From: Rhodospirillales bacterium
GTDB lineage: Bacteria > Pseudomonadota > Alphaproteobacteria > Rhodospirillales > Shumkoniaceae
Direction: 5' to 3'
NCBI GenBank assembly: GCA_028281785.1
Contig: JANQJG010000154.1
Span: forward strand, 1-50,386
Length of the DNA: 50,386 nucleotides
The translations under genes and the position numbers were made by a program. Shown one piece after another: positions 1 to 9,519 of this stretch (positions are counted from its first letter, which is position 1; every line of letters begins with the position of its first letter). Under the pieces are notes generated by a model. That model was given only the letters and a program-made list of their open reading frames with translations. It was not told where the DNA came from and did not search any database.

Positions 1-84
1 GATCGGTCCGAAAGCTTGCGATTTGGCAACACCTGAAATGGGGGCGCCGGGCCGCCCCAAACCCCCATTTCGCCTTGTAACCAT

Positions 85-125
85 TGAAAAAAAGTACAGT
101 GAGCAAAGCGAACGACTTTTTTTCA
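85..125. terminator. Putative bidirectional A/T-flanked terminator
   Basis: An 11-bp perfect inverted repeat (TGAAAAAAAGT at 85-95, ACTTTTTTTCA at 115-125) has a 19-nt centre. A run of seven A and a run of seven T flank the centre, so it would read as a stem with a U tract on either strand. It lies just 3' of the minus-strand UPF0182 gene. A second 10-bp stem (35-44 with 62-71) with a GC-rich loop lies a little further downstream. Confidence 0.55.
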
Positions 126-132
126 CGGAGAA

Positions 133-2844
133 CTAAAGCGCCGGGGCCTCTGCGCCAGCTTCCTCCAGCAGGCGCTTAAGGTCGCCCATGGCACGGCCAA
201 ACGCCGGCCAGTCCCCCTCCTGCAGTGCCCGTTCCGCGCGATCGACACTCTCCTTCAGGCGGCCGAGCACACCGACGCTCAGCCCTTCCCCGGGCGGCAT
301 TCGAACGTCCCGAGAGAGGCCCGCGCCGAAGACCGCCTCAATCGCCTCCGCCAAGGTCGGCTTCATTTCGACGCGGTTGTTGTAGGCGACGATAACGCGT
401 TTCAGTTGGGGGACGTCACGGGACTCGGCGATCAGATAGACCGGCTCGACATAGAGGATGGAGTGCTCGATCGGAATGACCAGCAGGTTGCCGCGAATCA
501 CCTTGGACCCCCTCTGATCCCAAAGCGAGAGCTGCCGGGAAATCACGGTGTCCTGATCGATGAGGGCTTCGATTTGAATGGGACCGTAGATCAGCCGCTC
601 CTTGGGGAACTTGTAGACGATGAGCTCGCCATAGCCTGGAAAATCGCTGCGGGCGCCCATCCAGGCGATCATGTTGTCCCGACCGGCGGGAGTCAGCGGG
701 ATCATCAGCAGGAATTGAAGCTGCGTCTCCCCGGGCAGGCGCATCAGGATGTAGTAAGGATGCATGGGCGCCAACCGTCCCCCATACTTCTCCTCGGGCA
801 GGGTCCACAGATCCTCGTTGTTGTAGAACACCCGCGGGATCTGCATGTGGTAGCGCTTGTACATGCGGACCTGAACTCCGAAGAGGTCCCGCGGATAGCG
901 AAGGTGCCTTTTCAGGCCCTCCGGCATTTCCGAGAGCGGTTTGAAGAGGGAGGGAAAAGCTGCCCGATAGCTCTGGATGATAGGGTCCGTCTCGTCGATC
1001 ATGTAAAAATCGACCGCTCCCTCATAGGCATCGACCACGACCTTGACGGGATTGCGAATATAATTCGGGCCGCCGTTAATGGGCTCGGAATAGGGATAGG
1101 TGTCGGAAACGGTGTAGGCATCCTGGATCCAGAAGAGCCGCCCATCGCTGACAACCAGATAGGGGTCCTCGTCCAGCTTCAGGAATGGCGCGATCTTGGC
1201 GACCCGTTCCTGAACCGAGCGCCAAATCTGGATACGGCTGTCGGGCGTGATATAGGACGAGATCAGGAGATTGACGTCCAGCCGATTCCAAGCGAACAGC
1301 AATCGCCGCCAATAGGACGACAGGGGTACCCCGCCGCTGCCATCGTAATGCGCGTAGACGTTGGCATCGCCGCTGGGATAGTGAAACTCCTCGATCGTGG
1401 TCGAGACCACGCGGTGACCGGCCATCTCCTCCCCATAGTAGATGGCCGGCTGTTCGACCCTTAGCCCCCCCTCGGCAACCGGGGGAAGGTCCTTGACGAT
1501 CAGTGTGGGCACCCCCTCGCCGGCCGCGTCCTCGTGCGCGGCAAGGCTCATCGCCAGCCCATAGCCGTGCGTGTACTGGAGGTACCGGTTGACCCAGGTG
1601 TCGGCCTGGGAAGGCAGTGAATTGGCGAGTTCGCGGCCGGAGAGGAGAACCTGACGCACCTCGCCGTCCAGAACATACCGGTCCACATCGATGTTGTAGA
1701 ACTCGTAATAGAGCCGAATCTCCTGGAGCTGCCTGAAGGTCTGGTGTAGCGGGCGCCAATCCCAAAGCCTGACATTTCGAAGCGTATCCTCATTCTGCCG
1801 AATCTGGTCGACCGTCAGATCCGTAATCGCCGGATAGGATCTCTCCTCGACGTCTTCCAGATCAAACGCCTGCCGCGTGAAAGCAATGTTGTGTTCGAGG
1901 AACGGGGTCTCGAGGTCGAGCTCGTTCGGCTTCACGACGAATTGCTGGAACAGGGCCGGCACCGCGAGGATTGCCAGCACGCCCAGGACGACATAGCTGG
2001 CGGCGCCGAGCAGCGGCCATTGGACCCTGTTTTTGACCATGCCGAGAACGAGCACGGCAACAAGCGCGATGGACGCGCCCGCCATGACGCCCAAAGCGGG
2101 AAGAACCACTTTTACGTCCGCGTAACCGGGTCCGAATACGGCACCGCCCGACCCGAAAAACAGGGCGAAACGGTCCAGATAGTACCCCCATCCCCAGGCA
2201 ACGAGGAAAAGGGCGGCGTTGATCGAAACAACGAGCAGGATCCGACGTTGACTGCGATCGTCAAGGGTTTTCCAGCTTCGCAGATAGCCCAACTGATAAT
2301 AGACGAAAAGATGGGCACCGGTGCCGACCAGTGTGACCAGAACGACCGTGTTCTGCACAACATCCAAGAAAGGCAGCGTGAAAACATAGAACCCTGCGTC
2401 ACGGCCAAGGATGGGCTCCGCCCGGCCAAACGGAGTCGCAAAGGTGAGCCTGATGAGTTCATCCCAAGCGCCGGCAAAAGAGACTGCCACCAAGAAGGCA
2501 ATGATGGCCGGAATCAGGATCAAGGCCGCACGCCCGCCCAACGATCCCTTCGTGTGGGATGTCGGACGAGGCATCCACCCTGAACCCTGGGCCTCCGCGT
2601 TGTCGGCAATCCGTGCGATAAGCGCGCCGTTGATCCCGAAATAGGCGAGCGCTGGAACGAAGGCCGCCACGAAAAGGCCGGCCTGGGTAAGTCTGATTCG
2701 CCAGAATACGCCGCGGTACCCCAGCTCGCCCATCCACAGCCATTCGACCGTCCAACCGAGAAGGCTGAAGAGGATGATGAAGGCAAAGACGGCAACCGCG
2801 ACGAACGCCCACATGGTACCGCCTTTCGTGAAAGAGAAGGGCAT
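133..2844 (-). CDS. UPF0182 family large integral membrane protein
   Basis: A 903-residue protein of the UPF0182/COG1615 family, whose biochemical role is not established. About the first 300 residues are strongly hydrophobic and contain roughly seven membrane segments. The rest is a large, mostly polar, probably extracytoplasmic domain rich in Tyr, Trp and Pro (for example the YTHGYGL and GPNYIRNPVK stretches), which is the conserved signature of the family. Full length fits the family norm of about 900 residues, so the gene looks intact. The start at 2844 is the longest option. A second ATG ten codons later (2814) has AAAGGCGG close upstream and is equally possible. It is transcribed away from the DMT permease gene, with a 9-bp dyad in the shared upstream region. 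Confidence 0.9.
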   Translation of the reverse strand: MPFSFTKGGTMWAFVAVAVFAFIILFSLLGWTVEWLWMGELGYRGVFWRIRLTQAGLFVAAFVPALAYFGINGALIARIADNAEAQGSGWMPRPTSHTKGSLGGRAALILIPAIIAFLVAVSFAGAWDELIRLTFATPFGRAEPILGRDAGFYVFTLPFLDVVQNTVVLVTLVGTGAHLFVYYQLGYLRSWKTLDDRSQRRILLVVSINAALFLVAWGWGYYLDRFALFFGSGGAVFGPGYADVKVVLPALGVMAGASIALVAVLVLGMVKNRVQWPLLGAASYVVLGVLAILAVPALFQQFVVKPNELDLETPFLEHNIAFTRQAFDLEDVEERSYPAITDLTVDQIRQNEDTLRNVRLWDWRPLHQTFRQLQEIRLYYEFYNIDVDRYVLDGEVRQVLLSGRELANSLPSQADTWVNRYLQYTHGYGLAMSLAAHEDAAGEGVPTLIVKDLPPVAEGGLRVEQPAIYYGEEMAGHRVVSTTIEEFHYPSGDANVYAHYDGSGGVPLSSYWRRLLFAWNRLDVNLLISSYITPDSRIQIWRSVQERVAKIAPFLKLDEDPYLVVSDGRLFWIQDAYTVSDTYPYSEPINGGPNYIRNPVKVVVDAYEGAVDFYMIDETDPIIQSYRAAFPSLFKPLSEMPEGLKRHLRYPRDLFGVQVRMYKRYHMQIPRVFYNNEDLWTLPEEKYGGRLAPMHPYYILMRLPGETQLQFLLMIPLTPAGRDNMIAWMGARSDFPGYGELIVYKFPKERLIYGPIQIEALIDQDTVISRQLSLWDQRGSKVIRGNLLVIPIEHSILYVEPVYLIAESRDVPQLKRVIVAYNNRVEMKPTLAEAIEAVFGAGLSRDVRMPPGEGLSVGVLGRLKESVDRAERALQEGDWPAFGRAMGDLKRLLEEAGAEAPAL

Positions 2845-2897
2845 TCAAACCACCCAACGGAGTCGTTGTTGGCGCGGCATTACCTTCCGCCTTGACC

Positions 2898-2916
2898 ACG
2901 ATTTCATTGAAATCGT
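2898..2916. promoter_or_regulatory. 9-bp perfect dyad, possible operator
   Basis: ACGATTTCA and TGAAATCGT form a perfect inverted repeat separated by one base. It is 54 bp upstream of the UPF0182 start, in the 221-bp gap between that gene and the divergent DMT permease gene. The spacing fits an operator for either gene. The regulator is unknown. Confidence 0.4.
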
Positions 2917-3065
2917 AGCACAGGCTGAGATATCGCACCATCCAGCGCCGATATGTCGGAGTTCCTTGCCCAAGAATAATCCGCGACCTGACGGTCTGGA
3001 ACTTTCCTGTTCACGAGAACGCCCCCGGTGTAAAGTCGAGGCCTCCCAGACGATTTGCGTGAATT

Positions 3066-3983
3066 TTGCCTTTCACCGGACGCGATTTGTTGCCGCCTTT
3101 CAGCGTCGATTCCTCCCACACCAAGGGGCTACTCATCACGATATTCGGGGTGGTGCTGCTCAGTCCGGATGGGCTTTTTCTGCGGCTGATCGCGGTCGAT
3201 GGGTGGACATTGCTCTGGTGGCGGGGCGTGTTCGTCGCTCTGGGCGTAAGCATCATATTGACCAAGCAGGGAGAGTTGTCAGACGCCTTTTCGCGTCCGT
3301 CGCTGGCACGAGTGGCTGCGGCCGCCCTTTTCGCGGTCAGCACCATCTGCTTCGTGCATTCCATCCGCAATACGCATGTGGCAAATACGCTTGTCATTCT
3401 CTCCGCGTCTCCCTTGGTGGCCGCGCTTCTCAGCAAGGCCTTTCTGAACGACACGATAAAAAGGGAGACCTGGATCGCCGTGGCTGTTGTGCTGGCCGGA
3501 ATCCTTACGATCCTGCTTGAAAGCCTGACGACCGGACGACTCTTCGGCGACGTCCTGGCCCTCGGGACGGCCATCGCCATGGCGGGTGCTCTCGTGGCTG
3601 TTCGTACGGATCGGGGCGGCAACCCGCTTCCAGCCCTCGCCTATGGCAGCGTTGCCGCTGCGCTTGTTTCCTGGCCCTGGGCTTCGGCATTAGACATTGG
3701 CCTCCGTGATCTGGTTCTCCTTGCGGTGCTCGGCCTGATGATCCTGCCGCTTGCCTTCGGCCTGATCTTCCTGGGGCCCAAATACCTGACAGCGCCAGAA
3801 GTGTCCCTCATCCTCCTTTTGGAAACGGTTCTGGGCCCATTGTGGGTGTGGCTCGTGGTCAACGAGCGACCGTCCTCGCAAGTAATCACTGCCGGTGCAT
3901 TTATTTTAATTACAATTGCCGCGCATGCGATTTTGGGGATCTATCGAAATAGCAATTTACATGATAGAAAAGGCGTAGGATAG
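3066..3983 (+). CDS. DMT superfamily (EamA) permease
   Basis: A 305-residue inner-membrane protein with about ten hydrophobic segments arranged as two EamA repeats, the drug/metabolite transporter architecture. The first repeat begins around residue 21 (GLLITIFGVVLLSPDGLFLR). The second ends with the typical LGPLWVWLVVNERPS segment near residue 265, which is the conserved 'E-R/P' loop before the last helix. The substrate cannot be told from sequence. The start is uncertain: 3066 is a TTG without a clear ribosome site, and a stop lies just upstream, so translation begins here or at one of the next TTG codons. The gene is divergent from UPF0182 and precedes the histidine kinase gene by about 100 bp. 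Confidence 0.85.
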   Translation: MPFTGRDLLPPFSVDSSHTKGLLITIFGVVLLSPDGLFLRLIAVDGWTLLWWRGVFVALGVSIILTKQGELSDAFSRPSLARVAAAALFAVSTICFVHSIRNTHVANTLVILSASPLVAALLSKAFLNDTIKRETWIAVAVVLAGILTILLESLTTGRLFGDVLALGTAIAMAGALVAVRTDRGGNPLPALAYGSVAAALVSWPWASALDIGLRDLVLLAVLGLMILPLAFGLIFLGPKYLTAPEVSLILLLETVLGPLWVWLVVNERPSSQVITAGAFILITIAAHAILGIYRNSNLHDRKGVG

Positions 3984-4084
3984 ACTTGGCGCTTGAATTG
4001 AAGGGAACGAAATCCCAATAATAAGGGGTATGATTTGGCGCATCCGACGTTCATGCGTTTGAACGTCGATTTCCCTGGCATAGG

Positions 4085-5743
4085 ATGCTCCGAAGGGATC
4101 TGGATCGGGCGGTATCGTTTGACGAGGGGGGATACTTGGATTCCAGGTCGGTCCGGAAAGGCCCCATTACCGGTCGGTCGGGCTGTTCGGCGGCGAGTGT
4201 TAGAATACTATGCACCGTAGCACTGCTATTGGTGTCTCATCTCCACGTCTCCGCCGCGAATGCCTTTCTATCGGCCGTCGAGACTGGAGCACATGGACAC
4301 CCTAACCCCGTGATTGGCGAGGCCGAGAGTGGCAGCGGCGCAACAGCACGGACAACCGGCTTTCTGATCTCATTCGATCATGACCTCGCCCCGGTTACGT
4401 TTGAGTCTGGGGCGACACTATTTCGCGATCAGGCCGCTCCTACCTCCATTCAAAAAGTACAGTTTCTTTCGAGAAGAGATACCCCCGCCGGTTCGGCGCT
4501 GGCGGTCAAGGGCGGATACGAGATTTACGCGCTCATCGCGTCCACGGCGGTGCTCGTGCTCGGCGGGCTCATCCTCGTCCTCCTCACGAACATCGGCAGA
4601 CGAAAACGCGCGGAAGAGGCCCTTCGGCTGAGCGAACAGCGTTTACGCGCGATCATCGACCATTCTCCAGCCGCCATTTATCTCAAGGATACCGAAGGCT
4701 GCTATCTTGAGGTCAATCGGGAGTATCTCAGGCGCTACGGCGCCACGACCGAGAGTGTGATTGGCCGGAAGGCTTACGCATTTCTGCCCTACGAATTGGC
4801 CAAAAGGGTGGAGGACCATGATCGAACCGTCCTTGAGTCGCGAGCGATCAGCCGGCGCGAAATGGATATCCGCTACGCCGACGGAACGGAACACACCCAT
4901 ATCGTCGTAAAGTTCCCGATCTTTGGCCCCAATGAGGAAATCACGGCCATCGGGTGCGTAAGCACCGACATTACGGACCGTAAGGAGGCGGAAGAACAGG
5001 CCCGGCTCCTCCAAGGCGAACTGGCCCATGTGTCGAGATTGAGTACAATGGGCGAGATGGCGGCGGGATTTGCCCATGAGCTTAATCAGCCCCTCGCCGC
5101 GATCAACAACTACGCCCAGGGATGCTTGCGCCGTCTGCGCGGAGGTGAGCGAGAGCCCACCATACTTTTCCCCGCTCTGATCCAGATCGGCGAGCAGGCC
5201 GAGCGAGCTGGCGCGATCATTCGCCGTATCCGGCGTTTTGTTCAGAAGAACGACACCGAGAAGAGCGAGATCGACGTCAACGCCGCCATTCGGGGCGCGG
5301 CCGCGCTGCTGAACAACGAAGCCCTGCAGTCGGGAACAAGGATACGTCTGAATCTCGATTCGTCTCTGCCGAAGGCCATGGCTGACGTAATTCAGATCCA
5401 GCAAGTTGTCGTAAACTTGGCGCGCAACGCGATGGAGGCCATGAGCTCCACGGATGCCCAAACGCGGGAACTCACCATAGAGACAGCGTTGTCCGCGGAC
5501 GGGCGCATTGGAGTGGCGGTTCATGACACGGGGCCGGGCATGCCTAAGGCGAATGCCGACCGGGTGTTCGATCCGTTCTTCACGACCAAAAGGGACGGAA
5601 TGGGTATGGGGTTATCCATCTGCCGTTCGATTGTCGAGGCACATGGGGGCACGCTTTCGGGCCGGTCCAACGACGGTGACGGCACGACGTTCCGCTTCTC
5701 CCTTCCGGCCGCGTCCTCGGATGCCACGATGCAGCCAGCTTAG
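4085..5743 (+). CDS. PAS-domain sensor histidine kinase, FixL/DctB-like
   Basis: A 552-residue sensor kinase. A hydrophobic segment lies at about residues 38-55 and a clear membrane helix at about 146-170. These are followed by one PAS domain (about 182-300), a HisKA dimerisation domain with the phospho-acceptor His331 in FAHELNQPLAAINNY, and a HATPase_c domain with the N box (LARNAMEAM), the G1 box (DTGPGM) and the G2 box (GMGMGLSICRS). The H-box wording is the FixL/DctB type. No response-regulator gene is adjacent, so the partner must be elsewhere. The roughly 90-residue segment between the two hydrophobic stretches would be a small periplasmic sensor. The start is weakly supported: no good ribosome site precedes 4085, and the first 30 residues look atypical. 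Confidence 0.85.
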   Translation: MLRRDLDRAVSFDEGGYLDSRSVRKGPITGRSGCSAASVRILCTVALLLVSHLHVSAANAFLSAVETGAHGHPNPVIGEAESGSGATARTTGFLISFDHDLAPVTFESGATLFRDQAAPTSIQKVQFLSRRDTPAGSALAVKGGYEIYALIASTAVLVLGGLILVLLTNIGRRKRAEEALRLSEQRLRAIIDHSPAAIYLKDTEGCYLEVNREYLRRYGATTESVIGRKAYAFLPYELAKRVEDHDRTVLESRAISRREMDIRYADGTEHTHIVVKFPIFGPNEEITAIGCVSTDITDRKEAEEQARLLQGELAHVSRLSTMGEMAAGFAHELNQPLAAINNYAQGCLRRLRGGEREPTILFPALIQIGEQAERAGAIIRRIRRFVQKNDTEKSEIDVNAAIRGAAALLNNEALQSGTRIRLNLDSSLPKAMADVIQIQQVVVNLARNAMEAMSSTDAQTRELTIETALSADGRIGVAVHDTGPGMPKANADRVFDPFFTTKRDGMGMGLSICRSIVEAHGGTLSGRSNDGDGTTFRFSLPAASSDATMQPA

Positions 5744-5919
5744 AGCATGGAAAGGCGCGAGGAATTCTTGCGGACGAAAGTCAACGGCACCGGCTGGCAG
5801 AACTTCCTAGAGGCGAGTGTACGCGCACAAATTCATGGTATAGTAGGTGGGATTCTGCCCTCTTAAGGGCGTATCCGAGCGAAAAACAGGGCAGGCGGGA
5901 ATGATCGGGGAGGCCAGGA

Positions 5920-7038
5920 ATGCTGATTGGTGTACCCAAGGAAATCAAGGTCCACGAATATCGGGTCGGTCTGGTGCCGGCGGGGATCCGTGAACTCCAA
6001 GCTCACGGCCATTCCGTTGTGGTTGAAGCGCGGGCGGGAGAGGGCATCGGCCTGTCCGATCGCGATTACGAAACGGCGGGCGCAACGGTCGTGGAAACGG
6101 CCGAGGAGGTCTTCGCGCGGGCCGAAATGATTGTCAAGGTGAAGGAGCCGCAGGCCGAGGAGCGCCAGCGGTTGCGCGCGGGCCAGACCCTATTCACCTA
6201 TCTGCATCTGGCGCCCGATCCCGAGCAGACACGCGACCTTATCGAAAGCGGCGCTACATGTGTTGCCTATGAGACGGTGACCGCGCCGAACGGAAGCCTG
6301 CCGTTGCTCGCGCCGATGTCCGAGGTGGCCGGCCGCATGTCCATTCAGGCCGGCGCCCAGTGCCTGGAAAAGGAACGCGGAGGCCGCGGCCTCCTTCTGG
6401 GTGGCGTGCCCGGTGTCGAACCGGCAAGGGTTGTCATCCTGGGGGGTGGTGTCGTCGGCCGCAACGCGGCTTTGATGGCCATCGGAATGGGCGCCGACGT
6501 GACCGTGATCGACCGCAATGTCGACGTGTTGCGTCATCTTGTTGACGATTTCGGAACCCGGATCAAGACCGCCTTCTCGACCGAACATGTGATCGAGGAC
6601 CTCGTCGCGGGAGCCGATCTGGTGATTGGCGGCGTGCTCATTCCGGGCGCCGCGGCCCCGAAACTGTTGACCGAGGAGATGATCCGTCACATGCCGACCG
6701 GCGCAGTGGTCGTCGATGTCTCCATCGATCAGGGCGGCTGTATCGAAACGTCGCATCCCACCACCCATGCGGATCCGACCTTCATCACCCATGATGTGGT
6801 GCATTACTGCGTGGCGAACATGCCCGGCGCCGTGGCGCGCACCTCGACCTTTGCGTTGACCAACGCCACGCTTCCCTATGTGGTCGCCTTGGCGGAAAAG
6901 GGGTTCAGGCGCGCGCTTGAGGACGACTCGCATCTCCGCAACGGCTTGAACATCCATCGCGGCGAGGTGACATGCGAGGGCGTCGCCGACTCCCTCAACT
7001 ACGCATATGTCGAGCCGATGCGCGCGCTTGCCGCCTGA
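5920..7038 (+). CDS. ald: Alanine dehydrogenase
   Basis: A 372-residue NAD-dependent L-alanine dehydrogenase, interconverting alanine with pyruvate and ammonia. Full family length. The active-site residues known from the M. tuberculosis enzyme are all present at matching positions: Arg15, Lys75 (VKVKEP), His96 (TYLHLAPD) and the Asp in [10 protein letters not shown]. The Rossmann glycine motif is [13 protein letters not shown]. The ATG at 5920 has GGGGAGGCCAGGA just upstream. The 176-bp leader holds a TATAGT hexamer at 5839-5844 that could be a -10 box, but no convincing -35 partner. The gene stands alone and converges on the MFS gene. Confidence 0.95.
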   Translation: MLIGVPKEIKVHEYRVGLVPAGIRELQAHGHSVVVEARAGEGIGLSDRDYETAGATVVETAEEVFARAEMIVKVKEPQAEERQRLRAGQTLFTYLHLAPDPEQTRDLIESGATCVAYETVTAPNGSLPLLAPMSEVAGRMSIQAGAQCLEKERGGRGLLLGGVPGVEPARVVILGGGVVGRNAALMAIGMGADVTVIDRNVDVLRHLVDDFGTRIKTAFSTEHVIEDLVAGADLVIGGVLIPGAAAPKLLTEEMIRHMPTGAVVVDVSIDQGGCIETSHPTTHADPTFITHDVVHYCVANMPGAVARTSTFALTNATLPYVVALAEKGFRRALEDDSHLRNGLNIHRGEVTCEGVADSLNYAYVEPMRALAA

Positions 7039-7066
7039 TCGATATGCTCTGACGAAGGCAAGCCAG

Positions 7067-8356
7067 TCAGGTTTGAGGCAAGGACTTGGCTTTCGCCTTG
7101 CTCTCGCCTTGCGCAGTCGGGCTAGCCGTCTCGACTAAAGGGATCAGGCGCGCACGATGGCGCAGCGGGAACAGGACCGCGAGCGCACTCAGCAGACCGC
7201 CAAGCGCGATCGGCCACGCAAAGCCGAACATCTCCGCCAGCCATCCCATCCCCAGCGCCCCGATGGCCGGACCGCCTCGAAAGACGATCCCCCAGATCCC
7301 GAGAACACGCCCCCTCATATGGCCGGCAACCGTTGTCTGTATCAGGGTCTGGCTTCCCGCGCCACTGACCACCATCGCCGCACCGGACGCCGCCATGATC
7401 GCGACTCCGATCCAAAATGCGGGCGTGATCGCGAACAAAGCGGTCAGCAGCCCGGACAGCGCGAACCCTACAAGGGTCACCATGGTGAGGCCGCGCATCC
7501 CGTCCCTTTGGGCCAACCACAGACCGGCAATGACGGCCCCCAGCCCGACCGCCGACGTCAGCGTGGCCAAGCCACCGGCCCCGCGCGAGAACACCTCGTC
7601 GGCGAAGCCGGGAAGGAGTTCATATACAGGTCGGGCCAGTAGAGAACAGATCGTCGATAGAACCAGGATCGGCATGATCGCTCGATGAGCGGCGGCATAG
7701 CGGACCCCATCCAGGAATTCGGTGACAACCCCCCGCCGGGTCGCATACTCCTGCGGGGGAAGCGAAATGTAGAGCAAAGCGACGACGACTCCGGCATGGG
7801 CTATGGCACCGAATGCGAACGCCGCCGCGACCCCTGGTCCGGTGATGAGCAAACCGGCAAGCGCCGGACCGGCGAACCGGGCCAGATTGAAGATGACGGA
7901 ATTGATGGCCACCGCTGAGGCGAGATGCTTCGCGTCGACGAGGCTCGGGACGATGGCCAGCCTTGCGGCTTGCTGGACGCCGATCACGATGCCCTGGAAA
8001 AGGGATATTGCGAAGAGGATCTCGATCGTCATCCAGCCCGCCGCGGTTAGGCCGGCGAGAAGGGCGGATTGAACTGCGGCGAAACCCTTGCAGACCAATA
8101 GAATTAGCCGCCGGTCAAGACGATCCGCGAGAACCCCGGCAAAAGGACCGATGACAACGACCGGGAACAGGTCCGCAAAAGCGACGGCTCCCAGCCAGAA
8201 CCCCGAGCCCGTCAGCTCCCAGGCAAGCCAACCGACGGCCAGCCTTTGGACCCACAACCCGACGAGGGACAAAGCGTTTCCGGCCGTGAAGATCGCGAAA
8301 TTGCGATTGGCGAACGTCGCGACGATCGCCGCTGAATGGCTACGCAAGAAAGTCAT
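7067..8356 (-). CDS. MFS transporter (MFS_3/EntS-like)
   Basis: A membrane transporter of about 429 residues with twelve hydrophobic segments and the MFS loop signatures (GVLADRLDRRLIL between helices 2 and 3). The N-terminal FANRNFAIFTAGNALSLVGLWVQRLAVGWLAW is the pattern of the MFS_3 exporter group that includes the enterobactin exporter EntS. The substrate is unknown. The reading frame can be extended ten codons to a TTG at 8386, but the ATG at 8356 is preferred. There is no clear ribosome site and the leader is AT-rich, so the transcript may have a very short leader. It is convergent with ald, with a 28-bp gap. Confidence 0.85.
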   Translation of the reverse strand: MTFLRSHSAAIVATFANRNFAIFTAGNALSLVGLWVQRLAVGWLAWELTGSGFWLGAVAFADLFPVVVIGPFAGVLADRLDRRLILLVCKGFAAVQSALLAGLTAAGWMTIEILFAISLFQGIVIGVQQAARLAIVPSLVDAKHLASAVAINSVIFNLARFAGPALAGLLITGPGVAAAFAFGAIAHAGVVVALLYISLPPQEYATRRGVVTEFLDGVRYAAAHRAIMPILVLSTICSLLARPVYELLPGFADEVFSRGAGGLATLTSAVGLGAVIAGLWLAQRDGMRGLTMVTLVGFALSGLLTALFAITPAFWIGVAIMAASGAAMVVSGAGSQTLIQTTVAGHMRGRVLGIWGIVFRGGPAIGALGMGWLAEMFGFAWPIALGGLLSALAVLFPLRHRARLIPLVETASPTAQGESKAKAKSLPQT

Positions 8357-8478
8357 ATAAAAATATCGAGCGCTTTCCGACGCCAAGCGCCGTCGGTACT
8401 TAAGGCATGTTCCGCGCGTTGGCCGCTCACGCCCCGCACTCGACGGCGTGTTGCGTGATGGCGTTCAGAAGAGGAGCG

Positions 8479-9474
8479 TCAGGAAGTCTTACGCCCCTCG
8501 CGATAATCTTTCAACACGGCGTCTATCACCCAGCTGGCCCTCAACCCGGTCTCGCCCGTGCTCTGACAGGTGCCGGTGCCGTTGAGATGATCGACCACAG
8601 ATTGTATCAGCGGCTGGTGCACATGCTGTGGATAACCGATATCGTGCTCGACCGTTCCTTCGGCGTTCGAGACGATCACCGGTTCGGGCGCGAACATGGA
8701 GAAGGTGACCTCACCGGCCGTGCCTAGGACTTGCGTCCGCTCCATCTGTTTGTCCACGACAAAACACCAACTCCCCGTGCCGAGGGCGCCGTTCGCGAAC
8801 TCGAAGGAGGCGACGACCGTGTCTTCCGCGGGATAGAGACCGGCACGGTTTGCCGCCATCCCCTGAATCTTGGTCACGGGTCCAAGCAGGAAGTCCAACA
8901 GATCAAATTGATGGCATCCCATATCGACGAATCTACCACCGCCTCCGATTTCCGGCACGAACCGCCAGGGAACACCATCCGTGTCGAAACCCGGCTCGGG
9001 CGCGCGATCGAAATGCTCGAGCACGACACAGCGTGGCGTGCCGATCGCACCAGCGTCGATCAGCTCTTTGACCTTCAGATAGATGGGCATCGCACGGCGA
9101 TAGTAGGCGACGAACATGGGCAGCCCCGCCCGGCGACAGATCTCGGTCGTCTCCTCGGCTTCCTGAAACGTCGGCGCGATGGGCTTCTCGACCAGAACCG
9201 GCTTGCCGGCCTCGGCGCACAAGGCCACGCCTTCCTTATGCGCCGATGGCGGAGTGGCGACGTAGACGGCATCCACCTCAGGATCGGCGACGAGTTGCCG
9301 GGCGTCGTCGTACCATCGAGGGACACCGTGGCGCTTGGCGTAGTCCTCCGCGAGCCGCGCGTCCCGCCGCATTACGGCAACCAGCTCTGAATCATGGGAT
9401 TTCTGGAAGCCAGGGCCGCTCTTGACCTCGGTGACGTCGCCACAGCCGATTATTCCCCAGCGAATGGTCGCCAT
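8479..9474 (-). CDS. Gfo/Idh/MocA family oxidoreductase
   Basis: A 331-residue NAD(P)-dependent oxidoreductase. An N-terminal Rossmann domain has GIIGCGDVTE at residues 7-16, followed by the family's hallmark EKP (96-98, in LVEKPIAP) and a C-terminal alpha/beta domain with the substrate His in GCHQFDLLDF. Family members oxidise sugars, inositols or their derivatives; the substrate here is not predictable. The chosen ATG (9474) has GGGGAGGGG five bases upstream, far better than the longer frame start at 9504. It lies 16 nt downstream of the minus-strand SDR stop codon region and is probably in one operon with that SDR. Confidence 0.88.
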   Translation of the reverse strand: MATIRWGIIGCGDVTEVKSGPGFQKSHDSELVAVMRRDARLAEDYAKRHGVPRWYDDARQLVADPEVDAVYVATPPSAHKEGVALCAEAGKPVLVEKPIAPTFQEAEETTEICRRAGLPMFVAYYRRAMPIYLKVKELIDAGAIGTPRCVVLEHFDRAPEPGFDTDGVPWRFVPEIGGGGRFVDMGCHQFDLLDFLLGPVTKIQGMAANRAGLYPAEDTVVASFEFANGALGTGSWCFVVDKQMERTQVLGTAGEVTFSMFAPEPVIVSNAEGTVEHDIGYPQHVHQPLIQSVVDHLNGTGTCQSTGETGLRASWVIDAVLKDYREGRKTS

Positions 9475-9519
9475 CCGATCCCCTCCCCATGCTGTCAAAA
9501 CCAACCGCCACTTGGCGGG

